Both the position numbers and the translations under genes were made by a program. Shown one piece after another: positions 21,634 through 33,560 of a stretch of 64,000 nucleotides of DNA (position 1 is the stretch's first letter; each line of letters begins with the position of its first letter). This DNA is from Paramecium tetraurelia. Taxonomy: Eukaryota; Ciliophora; Oligohymenophorea; Peniculida; Parameciidae. Below the pieces are notes generated by a model. The model was not told the DNA's origin. It worked only from the letters and a program-made list of their open reading frames with translations, and did no database searches. The stretch is from contig NW_001798967.1 of assembly GCF_000165425.1 (NCBI RefSeq), positions 1 to 64,000 on the forward strand. The letters run 5' to 3'.

Positions 21634-22457
21634 TCATAATTATTTTCTTTATAAGTAACGTTCCTTATATTATTTAAGTTTATCCTCTTTTGTCAAAGCC
21701 TCATTTTCTTATTGCTTTTACTCTTTGGTTGATTTCGACCTGGATCTTGATCTAGATTTAGAATTTTCAGCATTTTTCAATTTATTATTGATGTCTTCCT
21801 TATTTTCCTATATCTCTTCTTTTTCTGATTTCTCTTACATATCTTCTTATTGATTAGCAGTAACCTAAGAAGTATTTTTCTATTTCTCCTTCTCAATTAA
21901 AATATTCTCTATTATCTTATACGAATCAACTTAAGCTTCCTAAGATTTTGAATGTTGTCCCTTTTTGGTTTCATTGTCATACAGAGATTTGTAAATTCCG
22001 AGATTGCTTCTCTTCCTACTTTCATCATTTATTTTCTCTTAAATTTATTCAATTTACTCAAATCTCTTAATTTGTTCATGTTGCTGTTTAAATCTAAGTA
22101 TAACATAATTTAATACGATTCAGAAATATAGACTTCTTTTCCTGATTTTATAGCTTCTTTTGCATTCATCCTAGATTTTGTTGCTTCTCTTTCAAATTCT
22201 CTTCTTTTTGATTATTCAAGTATAGAATTTAAGAATTGTGGCTGTTTCGACTTTTTGTCTTCAGTCTACTTTTGTATAACAAGTGCTTTTTCGCTTTTGT
22301 TCTTTTTTGAAACGAATCCATCATAATCATATAATGATGGATCCTCTATTAAATTAGATGAAACTAATTATTATGCCTTTGATGATTGAGATAGTTTTTA
22401 GATTTCCTTGTTAACCTCTTATTTATCCCCTAAATATACTTAATGTTTATTTAACAT
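21634..22457 (-). CDS. NSRP1/CCDC55-like splicing regulator
   Basis: The predicted protein has 266 residues with one 23-nt intron near 22099-22121. The N-terminal part carries the family signature EDPSLYDYDGFVSKKN, then a Lys/Glu-rich helix with KRREFEREATKSRMNAK and KSGKEVYISESFKQQHEQ (compare DKExFVTxxYKxKL in NSRP1). The C-terminal part contains an RS dipeptide run (SRSRSRSKS) and ends in a basic YKERYLQRKQL. Human NSRP1 is a nuclear-speckle protein acting in alternative splicing. Function here is inferred from this similarity. The start codon is only 15 bp downstream of the RSL1D1-like stop. Confidence 0.72.
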
Positions 22458-22472
22458 AAATAAAAAAAATTA

Positions 22473-23401
22473 TCATTGATTTTTCCATGCTTCTATCTCT
22501 CTAACACTAAGTCTTGAAAAGAATGGTAAGGATATTGAACTTGACAACTTGACATTTAATTATCTTAAGCAACTTAAGCTCATTCCTTTTTCTTATAAAA
22601 TTTAAGGCAAGACTTCATAAGCTGCTGCCAAAACATTTTATGTAATTTAGTCTGGAGTCTATGCAACTCTGCCAATTTTAAGAGTACTAACATATATTAT
22701 GTATAATTACTATACAGGGCCATTTCCTTATATAAAATAAGTGTAGTTGGATAAATCATTCAAAGTTTCTTAGGTGATGTTTTCACAATTGATGGGAAAA
22801 GGTATTCTAGATATGAAAAATTCAATTACTTTTTTCTGTAATAGAAGATTTTTCCTAATCCCTTTGCTAAATTTCCGTATATCCTTTGATCACAAAAGAA
22901 TTAATCGTATTCATAAAAGAGTTTTCTTTTGTCAGTGTAAGTTGGATATTTTTTATTCAATTTGCCATAACCAATTACTTTTTAGATTAGTGGTATATCG
23001 AATTCACAAATTTAGTCTTTGAATTATCTTTGAGGATTTGTGCTGATTACACAAAACTTGGAATTCATCTCCTAATTGTAAATGGCATTTGGCAATTTAC
23101 TAATTGAAATAGATCATAGTTCTTACATCTAAACAGGTCTCAATGAATAATTGATTGGCATTTTGTTTAAGACAATTTCTAGATAAATAAAATCATCTTT
23201 AATGTCGAGGATGTTGTCAGTGGTAGTAGATTCTCTGTATTTCAATAAAGCATTTATTGCCTTTTTGATTTGTTTTTAGTCTAAAACAACTAGTTTTCTA
23301 ATGGATTTGGCAATTTTGGTGATTCTATTCTTTTTGATTGTTAAAACCTGCTCTTTTGTCTTATTGTTTTCCAATTCTTCTTATTCAATATTTTTGCCCA
23401 T
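22473..23401 (-). CDS. Ribosomal L1-domain protein (RSL1D1/Utp30/Cic1-like)
   Basis: Three introns (27, 23, 24 nt) give 284 residues. The L1-like fold is recognised from VVLDQKQIKKAINALLKY, then DDFIYLEIVLNKMP, IKLPNAIYNQEMNSKFCVI, YDQFFCDQRIYGNLAKGLG and YTLKIGRVAQTPDQITQN, with a final LNVKLSSSISLPFF strand. These proteins act in nucleolar pre-rRNA processing and 60S or SSU processome assembly. The protein begins Met-Gly-Lys, but this is probably not an acylation site. The intron placements each restore the family frame, which makes the model solid. Confidence 0.82.
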
Positions 23402-23550
23402 AATTTATAATTATAATAATATAATTTGTAATTAAAATATTGCATCATAATTTACATTTAATTTATTAGTTCTTTCACGAATAACAGATTTAGTGCGCAC
23501 TTCGATGAACTTATGCTGTAATTTTAATGGGATTAAATGATGTAAATAAT

Positions 23551-24528
23551 ATGTCTGAAACAACATAATGGATTTACAAAGGCAAAGAAATTTTAAAGCC
23601 CGTGTTCGAAACTTAACTAGTGGGAATGTCACGTGCTGTGATAGGTTTACCAATGGATCATATTTTTGATCGCTTTAAGACTCTAATCCAAGCATAATAG
23701 AATAATAGTTTCAGATAGGTATGGATTCAATCCTGAAAGAAGTTGTTTCTCGAGAGTTATAGAAGGAATGGGATCTTTCGTGGCATATTTGCTGGGTTCT
23801 CTTCGCAAATGACTATTTAAATATTTAAATAGTATTATAGGTTCAAATTATAAACAATATCTAGATGGCCAATGATGATCTTCATACCTAAATTTTTTAA
23901 AGAGTAATTACCTCAACCAATTATGGACAGAGTTCCAACTTTGCATAAAGCTTTAACTGGAGTAACAATTGCATTGTTTGAATCCTTCATAACATGCCCA
24001 TTTGAAAGAGTGAAATGTTAATTGATGACTCAAACCGAATCAAAATCTGGTAGATTGATCATTTATTCGTTAGTTCTCAAGTATATGTGGTAGCATGATG
24101 GAGGTTTGAAGGGATTCACTCGAGATCTATTCACAGGGATGGAAATAATGATGCTGAAATAAGTTGTTTCTTGGACAAATTATTTATATTGGGATCATAA
24201 GGTTAGATATTATTTTAAACAACATCCTTAATCCCAACTGAGAATTGAACAAATTGTATTTTGCTCTGTTCTGACTGCTATTCCAAACATTTTAATAGTA
24301 CAACCTTTCGATTCAATAAAAACCTAATTTTAGATGGAAAACAATCAGTAATTTAAAAATCTCACTATTTGGAATGCATTTAAAAAAGTCTATCAAGAGA
24401 AAGGCATATCTGGCTTTTATGCTGGTTGGCAAATGAGATTTTGCTAATTCTTATTTTAAGCCCTACTTACAACTCCCATAATGGATTACCTAGAGAGGTA
24501 ACATGGATTACCCTTAGAAACTTTGTGA
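23551..24528 (+). CDS. Mitochondrial-carrier-family protein (divergent)
   Basis: The predicted protein has 318 residues with one 21-nt intron near 23716. Three carrier repeats are visible by their Px[DE]xx[KR] helix starts: GLPMDHIFDRFKTLIQAQ, then SFITCPFERVKCQLMTQ and LIVQPFDSIKTQFQ. The first repeat has D-H-I-F-D-R in place of the usual D-x-x-[KR]. Each repeat is followed by a GFxxG-like segment (FRGIFAGF, LKGFTRDLFTG, GFYAGWQMRF). Carriers exchange metabolites across the inner mitochondrial membrane; the substrate cannot be told here. No obvious presequence, as is normal for this family. Confidence 0.75.
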
Positions 24529-24560
24529 CCATTATGAATATTATTATATATATATTAAAT

Positions 24561-26070
24561 TCACATCTTACTAAAATCTGGTTTTAACATCATGTAACTT
24601 GATTTGCCTGCAGATTAATAAATTGAAGTAGGTAGACTTTTTCTCAAACCAACACTATTTCGTTTCTTCGATATATACAATGGAGTCAATTGTCTCACAT
24701 AGTCTATTAATTTTTATTGATCTTCAGTGACAACTGATAACGCATTCTATTTTAGCTTTTTCTTCTATTAATAAGCACTTATTCCAGATTTTCCACTTTA
24801 TTGCAATTTGATGTTTTCAATATATTAAGATACAGTCATCAATCCATCTTGCCTATTTAATTTAGCCAATGAGTAGTTAACAAAAACACTCTCAGGTTAT
24901 TTATTTACCTTCTTTAATTGAGTTTAAGATTATGTGTACATTGAACTAGTTCTTATTATTTAAAGAGAAGGTTAAGCTTTTTCAGCAGGGTTCTTAAAAT
25001 TTTGAATGGGCTGTAAATTCATAAATAAAGGATAAGTGGGTTTCATTTCTGGTTTAGGCGGAGCTCGAGGTTTATTAACTTGAATGTATTTAGTTATTGC
25101 TTCACTCTACTTTGAATTCTTTAAGGTGATGTATTCTTGAAATTGTTCAAACAGTTTTTCTAATGAGAAATGAGGATCTTATAATTTAGTTTAATATGCT
25201 TCCACTAAGGAATGAGTTGGTACAAATAACAGATCACATTCCAATGAATAACATTCTGCTAATTCATTTCTATGAGTGACTCTGGTAAATAATTCCATTT
25301 CCCCAAATTATTGGTCCTTGGAAAGAATATTTTGAATGACTAATTTCTTTCGAGACTTTTTTGTATTTGATATATCATCTTGAGATTATGTCTGTAATTC
25401 TACTAATTTCTTAATGCATATCTCCCCTTCTAGTACCAAATAGAATCCTTTTACAGAGTCACCGATTTTGTAAACTGATTGAGCCTTTTATAATTTTATT
25501 CGAGATGATTCGTGGATTAGCATTGATATGAGAACTGATGGTTCTTGTTATAAAAAATAAACTTTGCTCAAGGATTCTAACACTTAATATTCGCATAAAC
25601 TATAATAATTTTCTTTGTTAAATAAAATTTACTATACTTATTATCTATTGTATACGAACATCCTTAATTATGGTTAGAGTGCAATGAGACAAAGCTAAGA
25701 TCTAATAAAATTCCTTATCATTTGCCAAATAATCTAAACCATAATAGAATGGTTAATCTGTCAAAAGTTCTAATTCTTGTATTAATTATTGATTTTCAAT
25801 CTATATTCTCTACAGTTTGGCTTTCCCTTCTACCAAAGTAATATACGATCCAATATATTATCCTTCAGTTAATAATAGTAATACTCAAGCCATCTTCGAA
25901 TTAGTGGATAGTAAGCTTGATTACTACTGTTTACCAGCAAAGCAAACTAAAATCCAATTTCATGAACTTTTCAACATTTAAATTGGGCTTTTTCTGAAGG
26001 ATGATAATTTTAGCTTACTAACAATTTAATCAAAATAACTTACTTCTATGATTGTCTCTTTAGGTAACAT
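24561..26070 (-). CDS. Cyclic-nucleotide-binding-domain protein
   Basis: The protein contains a clear cNMP-binding fold: IGDSVKGFYLVLEGEICI, then KDQQFGEMELFTRVTHRNE, where the FGE(M/L)AL phosphate-binding cassette is FGEMEL and the usual R is within TRVTHRNE. A second, weaker cNMP-like segment lies upstream (LTEGQYIGSYITLVEGKA). The C-terminal half is hydrophilic and basic (PRAPPKPEMKPTYPLF; QQKKKLKQNALSV). A 26-nt intron lies near the start and a 25-nt intron near 25640. The junction around 25880-25920, where a TGA must be removed, was not resolved, so the N terminus is tentative. It may be a regulatory-subunit-like cAMP/cGMP sensor; no kinase or channel domain is attached. Confidence 0.65.
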
Positions 26071-26269
26071 TTATTATAAAAGTGTAATAAATTTATTTTC
26101 ACAATTTCTAATTTTTACAATAGAAAATTTCAACCAGAAAAAGAAAAGGTATGAAACTAAATTTAAGGTTGATTACCATATGATTTAGGATTTTGACTAA
26201 AGGCTAAATCTACTGATTGGATTTGAAGAAATGAAATCTAATTATTTATAATTTAGTATAAATGTGATA

Positions 26270-27199
26270 TCAGTTATTTAAATCATCAAAATAAGCATGT
26301 TTTAGGGCTTCCTCTGCAGTGATTCTAGCATAAGGGTCATAAACAATCATCTTTGAAAGGAGATCTAAGCCCAATGGACATAAATTATTAATGTCCTTGC
26401 CTAAAGTGGCTGCTGAATTAGTGGGAGTTGGCCATCTTGGGAAAGTGCTTTTAAAGTCTGGTAAAGTGCTGACTCCAGGCCAAGTAGATTCTTTAGGAGT
26501 ACCCATAATCTTAAATATCTTAAATAACTAATCGATTTCTGAATCTCCACAAAATAATGGTCTCTTTTGAGCCATTTCAGCAAAGATGCATCCCAATGAC
26601 CAGATATCGACTGGAGTAGAGTATTGTCGTTACCCTAGCAAAATCTCGGGTGCTCTGTACCATAAGGTAATGACTTCGTGAGTATAGGTTTTAAGAGGTA
26701 AACCAAATGCTCTGGCTAATCCGAAGTCTGCAATTTAAGTGTTTTGTTATTTGATATCTACTAGTATGTTCTATGGTTTTAGGTCTCTGTGAATAACTCT
26801 GTTTTGATGACAATAGTTGAGGGCTTGTAACATTTGGTAGATGAACTTCTTCACTTACATTCTATCTAACTAAGGCACACTTTCCATATATTTTTTAAGA
26901 TCCAAATCTACAAAATCAAAAATTAAATATAATCTTGATTCATCATAAACTACGTCTTTCAAGGGAACAATATTTGGATGTTGAACCTATTATATTTAAT
27001 TTATTGTTACCTCTTTCAATAATGAAATTTCTCTAATCGCCGTTGATGGAACACCTTCATCCTCATGATCCATTCTAATTTTTTTTAGAGCCACGATTTC
27101 ACCAGTTTGATTGTCCCTTGCTTTATAGACTAGTCCATAAGTGCCTTCTCCTATTTTTTCTAATTTTTAATATCTTTCTTCGCTTTATGCAAAATCCAT
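26270..27199 (-). CDS. Cyclin-dependent kinase, CDK1/CDK2 type
   Basis: A 301-residue kinase with one 24-nt intron directly after SLLKE. All hallmark motifs are present: the [11 protein letters not shown] glycine loop with inhibitory Thr/Tyr, VALKKI catalytic lysine, [15 protein letters not shown] cyclin-binding helix with a perfect PSTAIRE, HRDLKPQN catalytic loop, [10 protein letters not shown], and the T-loop [18 protein letters not shown] with the CAK-target Thr. The length matches CDK1/2 (about 300). It drives cell-cycle transitions with a cyclin partner not in this window. Paramecium has several CDK paralogues; which one this is needs a tree. The Tyr15 equivalent suggests Wee1/Cdc25 control. 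Confidence 0.95.
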
Positions 27200-27317
27200 A
27201 ACTAACAGTAATTCGTTAATTTTAATATTTATTATTCCCGTATTTATAAACAACTTTAATACTAATTTATTCTCTCGTTGTTAAAGATAGTGTTTATTAG
27301 TCGAATAAATAATCAAG

Positions 27318-27575
27318 ATGATTAAATATAAAATTAAATTAAATAGGATGTTAAGGAGGAATCTCTTTTACTATTGTAAGTTTTGTAATAAAGACACGGA
27401 GGGCGAAGAATTGTACACGAAAAGTGAGATGACCAACCTTTGTTACTTCTTATTATTCCTCTGTTTCATCGTGCCTGGTCTATTTGCAATGACAACCAAC
27501 AAGTTCAGAGATAAACGAATATTTTGTACCTACTGCGGAGCATAAATAATAAAAGAGAAATACACGATATTTTGA
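27318..27575 (+). CDS. LITAF-like zinc-binding membrane-associated protein
   Basis: An 85-residue intron-free protein. A CxxC knuckle (YYCKFCNK) is followed by a roughly 25-residue hydrophobic stretch (NLCYFLLFLCFIVPGLFAM) and a second CxxCG knuckle (FCTYCGAQI). This is the layout of the LITAF/CDIP1 domain, where two half zinc sites flank a membrane-inserting hairpin on endosomal or lysosomal membranes. The typical GCC...DVxH residues are not conserved, so the assignment rests on architecture. The gene starts about 120 bp from the divergent CDK start. Confidence 0.65.
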
Positions 27576-27672
27576 AATTCTATATATAGTTATTGCCAGC
27601 TATAAAAGTTTAAATCTAGAAGAAATGTATATATTTTAACAATATCTATTGTATTATTAATAAAATAATGGA

Positions 27673-28926
27673 TCAAATTTAGACGATAGCATAACGATTA
27701 CGATATGCTCCTCCTAATTCAAGGACTTTAGCATTTTGATTTTAAAACACAGAGGCAACATCGTTGGTGATAATTCCAGTTGAAAGATCTTCAATTCCAC
27801 CTCCAAAGAACTTCTTTCTGTAATAAAGCTTACCATCCTCAGTTGCAACTACGATGCATCTATAACAACATCCAATATTGGTGATTTTAGCGATTCCTTC
27901 GGGTAGAGGAAATCTGAATAAATTAAATATGAATTTACCTAGCTGGAGAGTATTCAGCTTTGCTGCCAGACCAATAAACTTCATTATTATCTAAGAGTAC
28001 TGCAACAAGATCTTCTGCGACAAAAAAATCTACAATCTTGTTATCTCCAAACTTGTCTCTCAATCCCTAAGTTGGAAAATTGACTGTCTCATAAATTTCA
28101 ACTCCAATCTCATTCTTGGTACCCATTTGGCCAAAGTCATTGCTACCCCATCCATAGAGATGGCCATCACTCATCAAAGCCATTGAATAGTTATTGCACG
28201 ACTTTAATTTAACAATTGAAAGATTTTAAATTTTCTTTAGATAATCCTCAAAGAACTCATTTCTTTTGGGAATGTTGTAAGACTTATTATTTCCATCTCC
28301 AAAGACACCATAATCGCCTTTACCCCACACATATAATTCGTTGTTTTCATTTATGGCATTTGTGAATCTCAATCCTGATTGTACATGTTGAATTTTCTTG
28401 AGTGTTCTTAATGCCTTCACTGGAGTAGGTGTGTATCTATTTTTTGAATCGCCATGACCTAAAGCTCCAACTTATAAAAATAACAAATCCATCATGAAGT
28501 TTTACTCTTTGCCTCCATATCCCCATGTCCACACATCTCCATCATGAGTTAGAGCTACTGTATGATAATCTCCCAGTGCTACTTATTTCACCTTAAGGTT
28601 ATGTTTTGTAAAGAATTCAACCAATTGAGGTGTATTATAATCCTTATCTAATTTGCAATCAGATCAATACCATTATTGTGTCCCAATTATCCGCTATTAC
28701 CAGTCCCCCATGTGTAGAGTTCTCCATCACTTGTGATTAAGGCTGAGTGGTTTTAACCCATTTAGACTTATGCGACATTATTATTAAATCCAGCGACTAA
28801 TTAAGGCATCTAAACTCCTTTCACTTATTATTGACTTCCTACTGCATAGCCTAAACTTCCATTAGATTAGCCCCAAGTGAACAAAGAACCTGTGCTAAAC
28901 AAGTACCTTCTGACACTTTTAAACAT
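27673..28926 (-). CDS. RCC1-repeat (beta-propeller) protein
   Basis: The predicted protein has 401 residues with two introns (23 and 25 nt). RCC1 repeats are visible as GELYTWGTGNSGQLGHN, then GDVWTWGYGGKEQ followed by GALGHGD, then NELYVWGKGDYGVFGDG and GHLYGWGSNDFGQMG. A less regular C-terminal blade follows (VYWSGSKAEYSPA). The N terminus (MFKSVRRYLFSTG) is basic and Ser/Thr-rich, possibly a mitochondrial presequence. RCC1-like proteins include the Ran exchange factor and many unrelated scaffolds; without the catalytic-loop evidence I call only the fold. It has about five to six recognisable blades. Confidence 0.85.
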
Positions 28927-29072
28927 AAATTAATTATTATTTAATTAATTATGGTGAAGTATGAATAATTATTATAATATTAATTTTCTGAACATCTTAG
29001 TGTGGCCATTGTGTATCTTAATTTATTATGATTTTAAAGGACATTAATCAATAATTGGATATTTTTAAAAAT

Positions 29073-30547
29073 ATGATTAAAATACTGCAAAAATTCAATA
29101 GGACACTCTTTCATTTCTCTAAGGAAGTTTAGCTAAAGCAAAGTGAAACTTTGGGCAAAGGCTTTTATCAATAACAAATATTTACAGGATGCTTGGCTGA
29201 ATATGCTTATTATATTGAATCAAACAAAGAGGCCATCATCATCGACCCTCTTAGAGACATCCAACCATATCTGTAAATTAGCTTTATATATTTTTAGCAA
29301 TATTGCAAAAGAGAGAGGAGCAAAAATAAAATATGTCTTATTAACACATTTCCATGCAGATTTCATAGCTGGACATTTGAGCTTGTAGAGAGAAACAGAT
29401 GCATAGATAGTCATGGGTCCAAGGGCTACTGCTCCATTCATCAACAAAGTTTTGAATGACAACGAATTTCTGAAACTCGGAAAAGTTAAGATTCAAGCTC
29501 TACATACTCCAGGACACACCCAAGAATCAACCTGCTTTTTATTGTATGATGAAGAAGGCAAATAGCATAGGTATTGAAATTCCTGAACTTTTTAGCATCT
29601 ACACAGGAGATACATTGTTTTTAGGCGAAGTAGGTAGACCCGATTTGGCAGTCAAAAGCGATGTTACTCAATATGATTTAGCCTCAATGCTCTATGCTTC
29701 CCTTAGATAAAAAATATTGGGACTTCCCGACGAAGTTGTAGTATTCCCTGGTCATGGAGCAGGTTCAGCTTGTGGCAAGAACATCTCAGCTGGTTATAGT
29801 TGCAGTATTGGCAACCAAAAGAAGAACAATTACGCCTTACAAGAGATGGATTAAGAGACCTTTGTACAATTGGTAGCTAGTGATTTGCCCAAGCCCCCAC
29901 AATACTTTTTCTATAATGCAGGCTTAAACAAAACTAATCAATTTCAAGATCTAAATTTGATATTAAAGAAGGCTAATACAAAATTGACTCCAGCAAAAGT
30001 TGTCTCAAAATAAGGAATACAAATAATTGATTCTAGAAATTCTATATCTGATGGATTCATTCCTGGATCAATCAATGTGCCTCTTTAGATTCCATTTGCT
30101 CATTGGGTTGGTACACTTCTACCTCATGACAGAGAAATCGTGATTGTATGTGAACCTGGATTTGAAGAATAAACTATCATGAGACTTTCTAGAATTGGTT
30201 ATGACAATATAATTGGTTATTTACATTTTGAGGATTGGAAAGCAGCAGGAAATTCTATCAGCAAACCAACAGAGTTAGAGGTTTAAGATTTTCTGAAGAG
30301 GAGCAAACTTGCATAAATTGTTGATGTTAGAACCAAAGAAGAATGGGGCAGAGGTATTTTGAAACATGCACAACTCATTACACTTGGTGAATTACCTTAA
30401 AATTTAGAGAAATTAGATAAGTTAAGAGATATTAGCATATATTGTGGAACTGGATAAAGAGCAAAGATAGCTCATACATTATTGGTTGCCAATGGATTTA
30501 CAAGAGTGTAATATTGCAAAGTAGGATATGATGATATCATTAAGTGA
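29073..30547 (+). CDS. Persulfide dioxygenase - rhodanese fusion (CstB/ETHE1-like)
   Basis: The predicted protein has 474 residues with two 25-nt introns. The N-terminal 250 residues are a metallo-beta-lactamase fold of the ETHE1/persulfide dioxygenase group: LLTHFHADFIAGHLSL, ALHTPGHTQEST, GDTLFLGEVGRPDL and VFPGHGAGSACGKN. Two rhodanese domains follow. The first (IIDSRNSISDGFIPGSINVP, VCEPGFEEQ) has a degenerate active-site loop. The second has VDVRTKEEWGRG and YCGTGQRAK, a typical CxxGxR loop. The enzyme should oxidise glutathione persulfide and move sulfane sulfur in mitochondrial sulfide detoxification. The start (MIKILQKFNRTLFHFS) looks like a mitochondrial presequence. Confidence 0.88.
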
Positions 30548-30627
30548 AGTTTAATATTTATTATAGTGATAAAATCTTTCAGTATGTTTATTTTTTTATA
30601 TAATAATCAGTTTCAGTTCGCAAACCC

Positions 30628-30873
30628 TCATTATTACCTGGCCAACGGTTTATCTGGATTATTCGATATCAAATATTGAGCAATAAAATCAATGGGGTTG
30701 GAAGGTCTTTAATAAATTAAACTAACTCACCTCACTTTAGCGACTTCAGTCATTGCTTAAAGTAGGATTGGAACGACAGTTTAATCCAAATAATTTCTAA
30801 TGGGAAGTGATTGCAATTGCTTCATTCTCTAACATAAATATTAAATCTTGATTACTTCGTCTTCGCTTGACAT
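30628..30873 (-). CDS. DPY30-like subunit of histone methyltransferase / ciliary complexes
   Basis: A 73-residue protein with one 24-nt intron. RNYLDQTVVPILLQAMTEVA followed by KVRPSNPIDFIAQYLISNN is a nearly canonical Dpy-30 motif. This X-type helical bundle binds an amphipathic helix of partners such as ASH2L in COMPASS or AKAP-like proteins in axonemes. The short N-terminal part (MSSEDEVIKIQYLCQRMK) is typical. It may serve chromatin, cilia or both; sequence does not separate these. Confidence 0.92.
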
Positions 30874-30901
30874 GTATTTTTTATTTGAAATTTAATTAAT
30901 A

Positions 30902-32163
30902 TCATTTATTTAATAAAAATGCAATTAGAAATACAACAAATCCAGCCATCGTTCCAAAACTCGAAAAATAATACGGAAAGGCTTAAACCAAATATCTTCC
31001 ATATTCATCATGTCTAAACGGTCGTACAGTTATTTTTTCGGCTATTTTTAAAAATGTATATCCAGGTTTCAAATAATTTATTTTAAATTAAAATACACCA
31101 TAGACATCTGGTATCTAATAACTTATAAATTAAAACATTACTTTAAACTACAATTCATACTTTGCTCCATCTCCTTTTTTCAAGGGGAGTCTGTAATATG
31201 GGTCTAACATTACGAATTCTAAAATGACATCATTATCTGTGGAAACATAAGGGACCCACTTATCCTTTTAGTGATCCCATTCAAAGATGTCAATTGAGAA
31301 GTAGCAATCCTCTCTCAATCTATAATTATAAGGTTTGATATCATCAGAATCTAATCTTCTATGAATCAGATTTTCTGCTTTTAAAATCTTTGATTATCCA
31401 AAACCCCATAGAATGATTTCCTAAGCCAATTCAAAGTTTCCCAAATTGGAATTGTTCAAAAATTCATCACTCAATATTTCCCAAGACCCTGTTGCCACAA
31501 ATCTTGCATTATTTCTCCCTTAAGTTGCTCCAACATAAATAATATTATGACTAAGATTGGGACCTGAAAAGGCTGTTTCTGACCCTCTCACTAAACCATA
31601 CACTTAAAATGTTTCATATGGGGTCATTGCTAATCCTGCTCCTTAATGGGCTACGGGCTTATCTACTTTAAGAATATTCACATTGCTAGTGGTAACAATA
31701 TTTTGATTCCCCTTGATGTTATTGAAATAATCCACCACAGACGAGCCCTACAATAGTCTTTTGATATTACGTATTCATGCATGTCTAAACCAAAACTATT
31801 TAAGAACTTTCTGAAATACTTAGATTGGTCAGTTGATCCCAATAATAAAATATTTCTACCAGAGTCGTAAAAGTCCAATAATTCTTAGGTGCTGACTTTC
31901 AAATCGTTTGTAGTGCTAAATAATACAAGATGATCGTATTGCCACTCTCCAAACAACTACAAATTGAATGTATTTGATTAGATGTTTTTATAATCCACTC
32001 TGAATGATTTATTCAATAAGTTGAAAAATTGCGAATGTGAAACATAAATTGCTGGATTATCAGATAGCACTAGCACTTTCTTTTGATTGTTAGGAGTCCC
32101 AGCAAAAACTAACCCAAGTATTAAAATTAAAAATTTAATCATTATTTTATGAAAGAAGTTCAT
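30902..32163 (-). CDS. OST48/WBP1 subunit of oligosaccharyltransferase
   Basis: The predicted protein has 412 residues with one 23-nt intron. A signal peptide (MIKFLILILGLVFAG) precedes the mature start KKVLVLSDNPAIYVSHSQFF, equivalent to RVLVLLDN...THSLFF of OST48. Then WQYDHLVLFSTTNDLKV, SGRNILLLGSTDQSK and a C-terminal RPFRHDEYGRYLVQAFPYYF with a membrane helix (GTMAGFVVFLIAFLL) and a short cytosolic tail. It is the ER subunit DDOST needed for N-glycosylation. The ATG at 32163 overlaps the stop of the upstream small gene; the in-frame ATG at 32142 gives a cleaner signal peptide and may be the real start. Confidence 0.93.
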
Positions 32164-32492
32164 TCAATATCTTAAAGTACATTAAGCTTATTTATTTCAT
32201 CAAATAGTTCTTCGAATACCCAAGATTGGGATTCAGAAATTGCTTTTATTGAAGATAACTATTCCTCAACTTCGACTGCTTCATTTTCCATTTACTCAAC
32301 ATGTTATTGATTATCTTAAATTTTACTTTTTTATTTGGTTCTTTTTTTCTTTAGACCCTTATCTGAAGTATTTTAAATGTATTTTTCCCCTACTTCACTA
32401 ACTATCACTTTACGTATTTTGTTGCATAAATTTTCGATTGAATTTGATGACTCCTCCTGATTTTATTAAGAAACCTTCCTTTTTGATAACAT
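32160..32492 (-). CDS. Small charged hypothetical protein
   Basis: A 110-residue intron-free frame (MLSKRKVSQQNQEESSNS...). It is very hydrophilic, with a basic patch KGLKKKRTKQKSK and an acidic C-terminal half ending WVFEELFDEINKLNVLQD. No known domain was found. The basic patch could be a nuclear localisation signal. Its TGA overlaps the upstream-most OST48 ATG by two bases. Confidence 0.6.
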
Positions 32493-33560
32493 CTAACTAA
32501 TATTAATTATAAATTAATAAATTATTATTATCCTAAAATCATTCTTATTGAAATCAAAATACGATTAAATTAGAATTAAAAATAATCACAAAAGAAAAAC
32601 TTATTATTCATCCGCATCATCTTTCAACAACCGTCTAAGGAAGGTGAACATTCCCGATTTAAAATTTATAGCTAATCAGGATTACCAAATATTTTTACAA
32701 TTTAAGCGAACCATTATAGAAAATCATTTCATTAAATGCATCTTTCTATTTAACATTATTTATGTGAGTTCCTACATCTGATTATTTTTAAATACATTAG
32801 ATAATTTATAAATAATTAGGAGCTTATCTCATTAATGCAAAACAGTAGTTAATATTTAAATGATTAAAATTAACACAACTACTAATATTATTTCCACTAA
32901 ATTTTAGGAGATATTAAACCCAAATTTTATTTTAAAGCATAAAAACAATCATGGTCCAAAGTTATTAAGGTCTATCAAAAAATATATTGATCTTGATTTA
33001 AATAGATGGGCTTTAAATTCAAAAGTTTACTCTTACCAGAAAAAGTGAAGGATTTTTGATATTGTTTTTCAAGAAAATCATTCAATCTCTCAATTTATAT
33101 TTGATTTACATTCATTCTTTACTTCATTTTATCATTCTGAATGCTCAAATTGCCTCATTTTACAAGTATAAATTAAGTTGCCTCTCCATATCATTCACTA
33201 TTGCTGAATACTGAGTAGTGAGATAGTGCAATTAATAAAGATTCTCTTAATTCAGACAAAGGCAATCAAATCTTATTTTAATTCTATTTAAAAAATATAG
33301 CAGTTTTATAGTATTTGGATGAATTTCTCAAATTACCTTTTATTGGTTTCTGCACCTATTTGAAGTGGTTTTCATTTGCAATCCAATTTATTAATATCTA
33401 AAAGTGAATATTATTAATTCTTAATATTTATTTATTCGCCTTTTATATAAATAATGACTTAGTGATTATATGAATTCATAAATTACTTTATCGGAAATTT
33501 TCAGAAGTAATTCATTCATGTTTTATAATAAGGAATTACATGAGTGAATAAAAATTTTAT
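32493..33560. other. Intergenic stretch with possible gene relic and a duplicated 38-bp segment
   Basis: No intact gene seen. On the minus strand around 33020-33250 there are coding-like pieces (VNDMERQLNLYLQNEA; ERLNDFLEKQYQKSFTF) broken by TGAs and with no common frame. This could be a decayed coiled-coil gene. Positions 33470-33507 duplicate the first 38 bases of the adjacent Vti1-like gene with two mismatches. Confidence 0.4.
33470..33507 (+). repeat. Partial duplicate of Vti1-like gene start
   Basis: Begins atgaattcat and ends ttcagaag. It matches 33561-33598 at 36 of 38 positions, 91 bp upstream of it. The frame starting in this copy reaches a TGA after 25 codons, so it is not an alternative start. 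Confidence 0.85.

Noticed and set aside
24536-24556. Alternating tata run as a promoter
   Set aside because: Such runs are everywhere in this A+T-rich DNA and this one lies between two convergent 3' ends.
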